In this document: positions 38,860 through 47,704 of the stretch, one piece after another
Layout: each line of letters starts with the position of its first letter
Numbering within the stretch: the first letter of the stretch is position 1
NCBI RefSeq assembly: GCF_011382985.1
Contig: NZ_CP049933.1
Location: 1,178,001 to 1,242,000, forward strand
Length of the DNA: 64,000 nucleotides
Origin: Leucobacter coleopterorum
Lineage (GTDB): Bacteria > Actinomycetota > Actinomycetes > Actinomycetales > Microbacteriaceae
Direction of reading: 5' to 3'
Position numbers and translations under genes: made by a program
The notes under the pieces: model-generated
The model's database searches: none
Told to the model about the DNA's origin: nothing
Seen by the model: the letters and a program-made list of their open reading frames with translations, nothing else

Positions 38860-40285
38860 ATGAGTCAACAGGTCGAACCAGATGCGATCGAAACGGCGGT
38901 TCGTGGTCAGGTCGTAGCGCAGTTTGAGCGGACGGTTGAAGATCTCTGCGCGCTCGTGAGAATTCCGTCCGTTTCTTGGCCCGCATTCGATCAGGCTCAC
39001 GTGGCGCAGAGCGCAAAAGCTATCGCCGAGATGCTGCGCGAGATTGACATCTTTGACGTCGTGGACGTGCGCCAGGCGCCGATCGAGGGGCAACAGAACG
39101 AAGCTGATCCTGAGCTTGGTCACCCCGCAGTTATCGCGCGTCGTGAGGCTCGGAACGGTCGCCCCACCGTGCTGCTCTACGCACACCACGACGTGCAGCC
39201 TCCCGGCAAAGATGAAGACTGGCAAACTCCACCCTTCGAACCGACGCTTCGTGATGGCAGGCTGTACGGACGAGGCGCGGCCGACGACAAGGCGGGGTCA
39301 TGTCCCATGTTGGTGCGATCCGGTCCCTGGCAGAATCGCTCACCGCCCTCGGCGAGGATCTGGATCTCGGCATCGCGCTTTTTATTGAGGGCGAAGAAGA
39401 ATGGGCGTCGCAGTCCTTCGGCAACTTTCTGCGCGAAAACCGAGAACTGCTGGCGGCAGACGCGATTATCGTTGCTGACTCGGGCAACTGGGACCTGAAT
39501 ACCCCGGCACTGACCGTTGCGCTGCGTGGAGCAGTTGCTTTTAACCTAAAGATTGAGACGCTCGATCGTGCTTCACACTCTGGCATGTTCGGGGGAGCGG
39601 TGCCCGACGCGATGCTCGCGACCGTGCGACTTCTCGACACGATGTGGGACGCCAACGGTGCAGTTGCGGTCGAGGGATTGCGCGATGCAGATCTCACGGT
39701 TCCCAATTACAGTGAGGCGCGTCTGCGAGAAGAAACCGGGCTGCTCGAAGGCGTCTCGCCGATCGGCACGGGCGAAATCCTGTCGAGGATCTGGGCGAAG
39801 CCCTCAATCTCGATTACCGGCATTGATGCACCAGACATCGCGAACGCTTCGAACACCCTGATCCCGAGTACCCGCGTGCGCATCAGCGCGAGGATTGCCC
39901 CGGGACAGGAACCCGCCGAAGCATTTGAGGCGTTTAAGCGTCACCTGCAAGCCCGTGCCCCGTTCGGCGCAAAACTCACGTTTGAAGACGGTGACTTTGG
40001 TCAGGCCTTCCAAGTTGATACCTCGGGCTGGGCTGTCGCGGAGGTTCGTCAAGCGATGGCTGACGCTTGGGAACGTGAGCCGGTCGACATTAGTGTTGGC
40101 GGATCCATTCCGTTCATCGCGGAACTGGTTGAGGAATTCCCGAAGCAGAGATCCTGGTTACGGGTGTCGAAGATCCCGATGGGCGGGCGCACAGCCCGAA
40201 TGAGTCACTTCACATGGAGACGTTCCGCAAATCATTGCTCACGGAGGCGCTGTTTCTAGCGCGGTTGAACCAGCGCACCAGCTGA
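38860..40285 (+). CDS. M20/M25/M40 dipeptidase (two frameshifts)
   Basis: Zinc dipeptidase, 475 aa after restoring one G at 39294-39297 (DDKAGVMSHVGAIRSL) and one C at 40139-40141 (EEFPEAEILVTGVEDPDG). Metal ligands: LLYAHHDVQPPG (His, Asp nearby), RGAADDKAG (bridging Asp), EGEEEWAS (general base Glu and ligand), VADSGNWD, and the last His in SPNESLHMETF. GCAGCA-type weak Shine-Dalgarno before ATG 38860. Followed by a perfect terminator hairpin. Confidence 0.9.
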
Positions 40286-40308
40286 GCGGGCAAGCCTCAG
40301 TAAACGAC

Positions 40309-40349
40309 AAAGAGTCGCAGGATCTATGGGGTAGATCCTGCGACTCTTT
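40309..40349. terminator. bidirectional intrinsic terminator
   Basis: Perfect 18-bp stem: arms 40309-40326 and 40332-40349, five-base loop TGGGG, A-run on one side and T-run on the other. Serves the convergent dipeptidase and mscL. Confidence 0.92.
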
Positions 40350-40365
40350 ATGTATCGGGAAGTTA

Positions 40366-40752
40366 CTACTTGTTTGTGTCGGCCTGAGCTCGCAGTAGAT
40401 CGCGGATCTCGGTGAGGAGTTGCTGTTCTGTCGGCACGGCAGGCTCTTCTGCAGCCGGCTTGCGAAGCCTGTTCATTGGCATAACAAACACGAAGTAGAC
40501 CACCGCGGCGACGATCGCGAAGTTGATGATTGCTCCGACGAGCGCACCAAACGCAATCTCGCCGCCGCCAGGCAACCCCACGATCATCGCGCCGTCGAGC
40601 GAGTCAGCCTTAAAGAACATTCCAATAATCGGATTGATCAGTGCGTCGACTACCTTCTGGACGACCGTGTTGAACGCGGCACCGATAACCACGGCGACGG
40701 CCAAATCGATCACGTTCCCGCGAAGCAGAAACTCCTTGAACCCCTTAAACAC
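40366..40752 (-). CDS. mscL: large-conductance mechanosensitive channel
   Basis: 128 aa, normal length. N-terminal amphipathic helix and first membrane helix MFKGFKEFLLRGNVIDLAVA, VVIGAAFNTVVQKVV, then an outside loop, second helix NFAIVAAVVYFVFVMPMNRL and a cytosolic helix bundle EEPAVPTEQQLLTEIRDLL. Pentameric channel releasing solutes on hypo-osmotic shock. Confidence 0.97.
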   Translation of the reverse strand: MFKGFKEFLLRGNVIDLAVAVVIGAAFNTVVQKVVDALINPIIGMFFKADSLDGAMIVGLPGGGEIAFGALVGAIINFAIVAAVVYFVFVMPMNRLRKPAAEEPAVPTEQQLLTEIRDLLRAQADTNK

Positions 40753-40787
40753 GTGTTCTCCCTCACATCATGCTGCGTGGGTTCATG

Positions 40788-41738
40788 TTACAGGCAGGCC
40801 ATCGTGTCGTCGAAGACTGCGGAAGAGAACTCCTTGAGGATTGCCTCGAAATCTGCGCCTTGTGCGGACGTCGGGTCCGTCACGAAGCTGTAGTACTTCT
40901 TGTAAACCTCTTGGTTAGGGCTCTTTACTTCTGCCAAAGCACCAAAAGCTGCCTTAATTTCTTCGGTTGCCTCTAGGCCCGATGAAGAGACCGTGGAAAT
41001 TTTGTCGAGTGCTGCGCAGAATTCAGGAGAGCGATCGTCGCTAGCGGAGGAACTGCTGCTCGAATCGTCAGAGGAATCGCTGGACGACGAGTCGTCACCG
41101 AGGCTCGGCAGATCTTCGGTAGCCGAGTTGAGCTCTTCTGATGACTTCTGCAGGTCGTCTGACAGCTTGTTCAGACTGTCGCTGGCGGTGTTGAGGATCA
41201 CGAGCGAGAAAATGAGCACTGCGCCGGACGCGAGAATTGCAACCCCGCCGGTGATCAGACCGGTGATCGACATTCCCTTGGACTGAGCCTTCTTGAGAGC
41301 GAGGACGCCGAGCACTACGGCCGCGATGCCGCCGAGGATGCCAACAAAGGGAATCAAGAACAGTACGAGGCTGGCAATACCAACGATGAGTGCGGAGATA
41401 GCAAGACCCTTGGTCTGCGTGGGTTGAGGCACTCCCTGGTAGCCGGGGTATCCACCGGGTACTCCGGGGGGAGTCGGCGGCTGCGCTGCGCCGGGGTAGG
41501 CTCCTGGCGGCGTGGCTTGAGGGGGCTGAACAGTCATCGCTGGCTGAGTGGGCTGGAACGGCTGCGTCGGCTGCTGAGGCGGGGCCGGTGGGAACTGCTC
41601 AGCCGAAGGGAACTCCTGGGTTGGTTGTGCGGGGGCTGCTGGCTGCTGCGGCTGAGCTGGCTGACCAGGAGCGACAGGCTGCTCGGGAACAGCTGGCTGT
41701 TCCGGGTTCAAGCCATCAGGTGTGTTTGGATCCGACAT
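40788..41738 (-). CDS. DUF4190 membrane protein with Pro/Gln-rich N-terminus
   Basis: About 316 aa. The first 140 residues are a low-complexity Pro/Gln/Ala linker (repeats such as QPTQPFQPTQPA). The DUF4190 double-helix region follows: LAISALIVGIASLVLFLIPF, then GGIAAVVLGVLALKKAQSKG and ITGGVAILASGAVLIFSLVI. The C-terminal domain is outside the membrane after a Ser/Asp-rich stretch. Start MSDPNTPDG at 41738 follows a purine-rich GGAAGCAGCTC. Function unknown. Confidence 0.87.
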   Translation of the reverse strand: MSDPNTPDGLNPEQPAVPEQPVAPGQPAQPQQPAAPAQPTQEFPSAEQFPPAPPQQPTQPFQPTQPAMTVQPPQATPPGAYPGAAQPPTPPGVPGGYPGYQGVPQPTQTKGLAISALIVGIASLVLFLIPFVGILGGIAAVVLGVLALKKAQSKGMSITGLITGGVAILASGAVLIFSLVILNTASDSLNKLSDDLQKSSEELNSATEDLPSLGDDSSSSDSSDDSSSSSSASDDRSPEFCAALDKISTVSSSGLEATEEIKAAFGALAEVKSPNQEVYKKYYSFVTDPTSAQGADFEAILKEFSSAVFDDTMACL

Positions 41739-41917
41739 GAGCTGCTTCCGTTCAAAATAAAGGGGCTGCACTGAGTCACACGATGTCCCCAGCAAATTCC
41801 ATTGTACAGAGCACCCACGGATGATACTATTCGCGCGATTACGTTGACTGATCGGGTGCATATACATTGCGTAGATACTGAGCGCCGCAGGCATAGTGGT
41901 CGCGGTAGCGTAGAGGC

Positions 41918-43399
41918 ATGGATTTTATTGGGGCCATGCCCACCGTTGACCTCACGTACTCCGATGTTTTTCTCGTGCCGCGACGCTCAGAAGTGCGCAG
42001 TCGACTCGATGTAACGCTTTCACCAGGCGACGGTACGAACGCGACGTTGCCGCTCGTTGCCTCAAACATGAATTCGGTGACGGGGCCCCGACTCGCTGCT
42101 GTGCTTGCTCGGCGAGGCGGGATCGCGGTTCTGCCGCAGGACATGACCATCGCTGACATGGAACGGGCGATTCGCTGGGTAAAGGATCAGCCGGTCGCGT
42201 TCGACACTCCGCTCGTGCTCGCTTCGACCGCGACGGCCGCTGAAGCGTTACGTCTCGTTCCGCGTGCAGAAGGCCAGAGCGTAGTTGTCGCGGATCGCCC
42301 TGTGTCGGGGGAGAAGCTTGACGCGCGGGCGGTGAAAGGAGTGCTGCCAGCGACTCGCCTCGCCTCGGTGCCCGATGACGCTCGGCTTGGAGACCTGCTG
42401 CACGGTGCGCCCTCACTGATCGAGGCATCAGACCTCACAGATCCTCGCACCGCCTTTGACCTTGTTGTTACGGCTACGAGTGATGAGTCGCACGGGGCAG
42501 AGTCAGTGTGTGTTGTTGAGAACGGTGAGCTGGTGGGGGTGCTGTCACGGCGCTCTGCGCTGCGTCGCACCATTTACTCTCCCGCGCTTGACGCTGACGG
42601 GCGACTCGTCGTGGCGGCCGCTGTGGGCATCAACGGTGACGCCGCTGCAAAGGCTCGTGCACTCGCCGCTGCCGGTGCAAACGCGCTGGTTGTTGACACA
42701 GCGCACGGACATCAGGGAGGCATGCTGCGCGCTCTGGGAGCGGTGGCAGAGCTCTCGCTTGGTCTGCCGATTGTTGCGGGCAACATTGTGACTGCTGATG
42801 GTGTGCGGGATCTGGTGGCTGCGGGAGCGTCGATTCTGAAGGTGGGCGTTGGGCCCGGCGCCATGTGCACCACCCGCATGATGACGGCCGTGGGGCGCCC
42901 GCAGTTCTCCGCCGTGCTCGAAACCGCGCAGGCCGCTCGAGAACTCGGAGCGCACGTGTGGGCCGATGGTGGAGTGCGGTACCCGCGTGATGTGGCCCTA
43001 GCGCTCGCCGCGGGTGCATCTTCGGTGATGATCGGATCGTGGTTCGCGGGAACCGCGGAATCGCCGGGTGAACTGCGCACCGACGTTGACGGCCGTCAGT
43101 TCAAAGAGTCTTGGGGCATGGCGTCCACGAAAGCCGTGCAGGGACGCTTTGGCGGACTCGATGTGTACGAACGAGCGCGCAAAGAACTGTTTGCCGAGGG
43201 GATTTCTTCGTCCAAGATCTATCTTGACCCCCAGCGCCCCAGCGTAGAGGACCTGGTCGACATGATCACGTCGGGCCTGCGATCCTCGTTTACCTATGCC
43301 GGAGCAGACAGCCTGCAGGAGTTTCACCTGCGTGCACACGTGGGCTTGCAGTCGGCTGCGGGTTACGAAGAAGGTAAGGCGTTGCCAGTGAGCTGGTAG
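41918..43399 (+). CDS. guaB1: GuaB1 family GMP reductase / IMPDH-related protein
   Basis: 493-aa IMPDH/GMPR-family TIM barrel with inserted CBS-domain pair (about residues 100-220). Key segments: LTYSDVFLVPRRSEVRSRLD, LVASNMNSVTGPRLAA, AAGANALVVDTAHGHQGGML, and the catalytic-loop Cys in GVGPGAMCTTRMMTAVG, then VWADGGVRYPRDVALALAAG. In mycobacteria this clade (GuaB1) works as a CBS-containing GMP reductase in purine salvage. Independent unit; two in-frame ATGs at 41918 and 41936, first used. Confidence 0.92.
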   Translation: MDFIGAMPTVDLTYSDVFLVPRRSEVRSRLDVTLSPGDGTNATLPLVASNMNSVTGPRLAAVLARRGGIAVLPQDMTIADMERAIRWVKDQPVAFDTPLVLASTATAAEALRLVPRAEGQSVVVADRPVSGEKLDARAVKGVLPATRLASVPDDARLGDLLHGAPSLIEASDLTDPRTAFDLVVTATSDESHGAESVCVVENGELVGVLSRRSALRRTIYSPALDADGRLVVAAAVGINGDAAAKARALAAAGANALVVDTAHGHQGGMLRALGAVAELSLGLPIVAGNIVTADGVRDLVAAGASILKVGVGPGAMCTTRMMTAVGRPQFSAVLETAQAARELGAHVWADGGVRYPRDVALALAAGASSVMIGSWFAGTAESPGELRTDVDGRQFKESWGMASTKAVQGRFGGLDVYERARKELFAEGISSSKIYLDPQRPSVEDLVDMITSGLRSSFTYAGADSLQEFHLRAHVGLQSAAGYEEGKALPVSW

Positions 43400-43453
43400 C
43401 GCACCCCCGTAGACTGGACCAGCGACCATTCGGCACAAACTCGAGGAGCCAAC

Positions 43454-44878
43454 TTGAAGTACATCTCGACCCGCGGCGGCATGGATGCTGCAACGTATAG
43501 CGCGATCCTGCTCGAGGGACTCGCAACAGACGGCGGGCTGGTGGTGCCCGAGGTGATGCCGCGGCTCGAAGCCGGGCAGATTGAGCGGCTGCGTGGTTTG
43601 GGCTATGCCGAACTCGCAACTGAGATCTTGGGGTTGTTTGCAACCGATATCCCTCGTGAAGACCTCGCTGAGATGTGCCGTGTAACCTACAGTCGCGACA
43701 ACTTCGCGAGTGAAGATGTGGTGCCGCTGACCGCGATCAGTGACGAAATCTCTCTCGTAGGGCTTTCTGAGGGGCCGACGCTCGCGTTTAAAGACATGGC
43801 GATGCAGTTTTTGGGGCAGTCGCTCGAATATGTGCTTGCTCGCAGCAATCGCACGCTGAATATCGTCGGTGCGACCTCCGGTGATACCGGATCGGCAGCC
43901 GAGTACGCACTTCGCGGAAAGCAGGGTGTTGCCGTCTTCATGCTGTCGCCCCAGGGTCGCATGAGCGACTTCCAGCGCGCGCAGATGTACTCGTTGTTTG
44001 ACGACAACATTCACAACGTCGCAGTTGAAGGGGTCTTTGATGACTGCCAGAACCTGATGAAGGCACTCTTTGAAGACCTGGATTTTAAACGCGCGCACCA
44101 TCTCGGGGCCGTAAACTCCGTCAATCTTGGCCGTATCAGTGCGCAGATTGTTTACTACTTCTGGGCCTGGCTGCGGCAGACCGACGGTGTCGCTGCTGCT
44201 GACCGCGCAACAACCGAGGTGTCCTTTACGATCCCGTCCGGCAACTTCGGCAACATCTTGTCGGGCCACTTTGCGCGTGCAATGGGGTTGCCGATTCGGC
44301 GCCTCGTGCTCGCCGCGAATGAGAACAACGTGCTCGACGAGTTTTTCCGCACTGGCATCTACACACCCCGTGGAGGCGCTGATACCTTTGCAACCTCGAG
44401 TCCGTCGATGGATGTCTCAAAGGCCTCAAACCTTGAGCGCTTTGTATATGACCTGCTCGGGCGAGATTCCGACAGGCTGAGCGCGGCCTGGCGCGAACTC
44501 GCAGAGACTGGTCGCATCGACCTCCGGTCCGAGCTGCCTCGGTTTGTTGACGAGTTTGGTATTCAGAGTGGCACAAGCACTCACGCCGACCGGGTTTCGA
44601 CGATCAGCTCCGTGTTTGAGCAGAGCGGCGTTTTGATTGATCCGCACACCGCAGACGGTGTCAAGGTTGCTCGGGAACATCTCGAACCAGGGGTGCCGAT
44701 GCTGGTTCTCGAGACCGCAAAACCTGAGAAGTTCCCGGAGATCGTGTTTGAAGCGACCGGTGAGCGCATCGGTGTTCCGCAGCGGCTCGAAGGGTTGCTC
44801 GAGCTGCCGCAGCGCGTCATCAAGATGGCAAATGACGAGCAAAAACTGCGCAAGTTCGTTGCAGAGCACGCCGTGTAG
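43454..44878 (+). CDS. thrC: threonine synthase
   Basis: PLP enzyme converting O-phosphohomoserine to threonine. 474 aa of the long form with N-terminal MKYISTRGGMDAATYSAILL, PLP lysine in GPTLAFKDMAMQFL, the phosphate-binding VGATSGDTGSAAEYAL, and PSGNFGNILSGHFARAMGLP. Translation starts at a TTG 43454, preceded by CGAGGAG; the encoded first residues match family N-termini. Ten bases separate it from the AI-2E gene. Confidence 0.96.
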   Translation: MKYISTRGGMDAATYSAILLEGLATDGGLVVPEVMPRLEAGQIERLRGLGYAELATEILGLFATDIPREDLAEMCRVTYSRDNFASEDVVPLTAISDEISLVGLSEGPTLAFKDMAMQFLGQSLEYVLARSNRTLNIVGATSGDTGSAAEYALRGKQGVAVFMLSPQGRMSDFQRAQMYSLFDDNIHNVAVEGVFDDCQNLMKALFEDLDFKRAHHLGAVNSVNLGRISAQIVYYFWAWLRQTDGVAAADRATTEVSFTIPSGNFGNILSGHFARAMGLPIRRLVLAANENNVLDEFFRTGIYTPRGGADTFATSSPSMDVSKASNLERFVYDLLGRDSDRLSAAWRELAETGRIDLRSELPRFVDEFGIQSGTSTHADRVSTISSVFEQSGVLIDPHTADGVKVAREHLEPGVPMLVLETAKPEKFPEIVFEATGERIGVPQRLEGLLELPQRVIKMANDEQKLRKFVAEHAV

Positions 44879-44887
44879 CCTGAGGGC

Positions 44888-46056
44888 ATGACAATGAAGC
44901 GAAGGCTGCGGTGGGGGCAACAGCGTGGGGGCTTGGCGCACGCGCCCTCGGTCGAAGCCGAACGTGGGCTCGTGGTGCAAACCGAACCCAGCAAGACCCA
45001 GCGTATCTGGGGTGAGGGGTTTGGGATACTCGCGACTCGCGCGCTGCAGATCATCATCGTGCTGGTGCTCACCGGGGCGATCATGTGGGGCATGCACATG
45101 CTCACCACGGTTGTTATCCCGATCCTGCTTGCTCTGATCTTCGCGAGTACCTTCTCGCCGGCGATGCGCTGGTTGCGATCCCACGGGGTCGCGGACGCAC
45201 TAGCGACGGTGATGGTGCTGCTCGGGATCGTGTTGATCCTCGCCGGCATCGGCTGGTTGATTGTTTGGGCTGTGCAAGATCAATGGGACGACCTCTCTTC
45301 GCAGGCCCAGGACGGCTTCGCGCAGGTGCTTGACTGGGTGAAGACGCTGCCGTTTGCGCCAGATTCTGCTCAGATTGCTCAGTGGCGCGACTCTGTGATT
45401 GATTTTCTGACCAGTTCTCAGTTTGGTTCGGGGCACTTGCGGGGGTGGGGGCGGTTACAAACTTTGTGACCGGGTTCGTACTGATGGTCGTTGTGCTGTT
45501 TTTCTTCTTAAAAGACGGACCGCGCATCTGGCGGTTTGTGCTTCGCCCGTTTAGCGGAGAAGGATTGGCTCGCGCCCGTCGTGCCGGTGACAAGACCGTA
45601 GCTACACTCGGCTCCTATGTTCGCGGCACAGCAGCTGTCGCGGCCGTTGACGCGATTGGAATCGGGATCGGCCTGCTCATCTTGCAGGTTCCGCTCGCGC
45701 TGCCGCTCGCGGTTCTTGTGTTTGTGCTCGCTTTCATTCCGTTGGTTGGCGCGACGGTCGCGGGAATCCTCGCAGCGCTGGTTGCACTCGTTGCCAACGG
45801 GCCGCTCAGCGCGGTGCTGGTGGTTGGTGTGGTGATTCTTGTGAATCAACTGGAGGGAAATTTTCTGCAACCGGTGTTGATGGGGCGCACTTTAAAGCTG
45901 CACGCACTGGTTATTTTGTTGGCCTTGACAATTGGAACCGTGACCGGGGGCATTCTCGGAGCCGTGCTCGCCGTTCCGATTGCCGCTGTAGCCTGGGGAA
46001 TTATCCAGGTCTGGGACGGGCCGGGTCTTCCAGCGAAGTGGGCGAGGGAACGCTAG
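44888..46056 (+). CDS. AI-2E family transporter (one frameshift)
   Basis: Multi-pass membrane exporter of the AI-2E/PerM family, 389 aa after restoring one G at 45430-45433, which joins FGSGALAGVGAVTNFVTGF. Helices include IIIVLVLTGAIMWGMHML, VVIPILLALIFASTFSPAM, ATVMVLLGIVLILAGIGWLI and later FFFLKDGPRIWRFVL, GIGIGLLILQVPLALPLAVL. Conserved LEGNFLQPVLMGRTLKLHAL is the family signature. Members export diverse substrates; autoinducer-2 transport should not be assumed. Confidence 0.9.
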
Positions 46057-46162
46057 AAAAACATTTCCCCGCGCGGTGCCCCCGTTGCAGTACTGTGAGA
46101 AAAACACCGGGCTGCTCTGGGGAGAAGGCCGGACCTGACTGCTCTTGAGAAAGGAGCTGGCC

Positions 46163-47521
46163 ATGGGGGATATCGAGTCAGCAGGGGAACTGCAGGCGCG
46201 CCTGGAACAGGTTGAGCGTGAAAATGAAGAGCTGCGGGGTCGTCTCAAAGGCCAACCTATGGGTGCTGTCACTGTTAAGCCTGTTGCGAAGAAGCGCGGT
46301 CGATCAGTGTTTGCGGTTATCTTGATTGTGATCGGTGCGATACTCGCTCCGGTTGCGACGGTAGGTGCGCGGGCTAACACGCTGCTGACCGACACGGACC
46401 AGTTTGTTGCGACCTTTGGTCCGCTCGCGAAAGACCCTGCCGTGCAGAAGCTCGTCACCGACGAAACGGTGACGCTGATCAAAGAGCAGGTTGATATTCC
46501 TGCCCTGACCGGATCACTCATTGACGGCATCGCTGACTTGGGTGCGCCACCAAGGGCGGTGGCTGCTGCCAAAGCGCTGAAAGGGCCATTGAACGCCGGG
46601 CTCTCCAGTCTGGTCGATACAACGGTGTCCAACGTCGTTTCTTCTGACGCCTTCGCGAGTACCTGGGACGAGGCGTTGCGTTTGACTCACTCCCAGTTGC
46701 TGAAGACGCTGCAAGGAGACCAAAACGCGGCACTCGCGATCGCCGGTGACGGTTCACTCAACCTGCAGCTTGCTCCCGTGCTTGAGAGCCTGAAGAAGGC
46801 GCTCGTGGCGCAGGGCATTGACTTTGCAGCTCAGATTCCTGCGGTCGATATGCAGATTCCCATCGCAAAAGATGTGTCGCTCACGTCGGTGCAGCTCTCG
46901 TACGGTGTCGCTACCGCGCTGGGGCAATGGCTGCAGTGGGTGTCTTTGGGGCTGCTAGCCCTTGGAGTGCTCGTTGCCCCGAGGCGGCGGCGCGCGTTGA
47001 TGGGGGCCGCCACCGCACTCGCAATCACCACGGCGCTGCTGCTTATCGGTTTTGCGGTCGCCCGATCCGTGCTGCCTATCGTGACCCCGCTGCCCAATGA
47101 CGCGGTTGAGGCTGTCTTCGCAGCCGTCACGGACCCGATTGTGCACACCGCTATGGCCGTCATCACCGTCGCTGTGTTGTTGGTGATTGTCGGTTGGTGC
47201 ACCGGGCCCGCGAACCTGCCGACTCGGCTTCGTGCGCTGTTCGGCGCGGGAACGGCGCGACTGAGAGAAATTAGTGACCGTTACGGCGTTGACACGGGTG
47301 CATTCGGGTTCTGGTGCGAACGCTGGCATCGAGTGTTGCGGGTTATTGTTGCGGTTGGGGCAGGCACGCTTGTGCTGCTGATACGGCCACTTACGACGGG
47401 GCTTGTTGTATGGACGCTCGTCGGTGCGCTCGTATTGTTGCTTCTTAGCGATCTGCTTCGGCGGCCGAATACTGCAGAACCAGAGAATGACCTAGAAGCT
47501 GGGGCCGACATCACTGCCTAG
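46163..47521 (+). CDS. large membrane protein with coiled-coil N-terminus
   Basis: 452 aa. ATG 46163 preceded by AAAGGAGCTGG. A short N-terminal coiled coil (ELQARLEQVERENEELRGRL) precedes helix SVFAVILIVIGAILAPVATV. A roughly 200-residue outside domain (TDTDQFVATFGPLAKDPAVQ, AQIPAVDMQIPIAKDV) then leads to several C-terminal helices (LGLLALGVLVAP, ALAITTALLLIGFAVARSV, AVITVAVLLVIVGW, VWTLVGALVLLLLSDLL). Typical of actinobacterial envelope proteins of unknown role. Immediately upstream of the giant surface protein gene, separated by 183 bases. Confidence 0.82.
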   Translation: MGDIESAGELQARLEQVERENEELRGRLKGQPMGAVTVKPVAKKRGRSVFAVILIVIGAILAPVATVGARANTLLTDTDQFVATFGPLAKDPAVQKLVTDETVTLIKEQVDIPALTGSLIDGIADLGAPPRAVAAAKALKGPLNAGLSSLVDTTVSNVVSSDAFASTWDEALRLTHSQLLKTLQGDQNAALAIAGDGSLNLQLAPVLESLKKALVAQGIDFAAQIPAVDMQIPIAKDVSLTSVQLSYGVATALGQWLQWVSLGLLALGVLVAPRRRRALMGAATALAITTALLLIGFAVARSVLPIVTPLPNDAVEAVFAAVTDPIVHTAMAVITVAVLLVIVGWCTGPANLPTRLRALFGAGTARLREISDRYGVDTGAFGFWCERWHRVLRVIVAVGAGTLVLLIRPLTTGLVVWTLVGALVLLLLSDLLRRPNTAEPENDLEAGADITA

Positions 47522-47704
47522 AGCAGATTTGTCTCACTTCTACGCGCCAAGCCGGTGAAAGCGGTGCGGAGAGAACGGACGCTCCCGCAGCACACCTGAG
47601 TTTTGATTGCAAGGGTGTAACTTATCTTTTTTTCTGAGGGCAAACTGCGACAAAATGAACCTTAGCTTAGGAAAGCAATTTATAACTTTGGAGGACGTCG
47701 GTCG
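47522..47704. promoter_or_regulatory. probable promoter region of the giant surface protein gene
   Basis: 183-base gap, AT-richer towards its 3' end (TTATCTTTTTTTCTG and AATTTATAACTTTGG). A Shine-Dalgarno GGAGG lies about 9 bases before the ATG 47705. No clear operator; a tandem CTTAG CTTAG at 47662-47671 was noted but not assigned. Confidence 0.4.

Noticed and set aside
43000..44269. Long minus-strand open frame opposite guaB1 and thrC (423 codons)
   Set aside because: It is a shadow of two certain genes; the composition (Cys/His/Arg-rich) is typical of antisense frames in high-GC DNA.
47660..47680. DtxR/IdeR-like iron box (TTAGCTTAGG) upstream of the giant gene
   Set aside because: Only a half-like direct repeat (CTTAG twice) is present; the second inverted half of the consensus is missing, so iron control is not supported.
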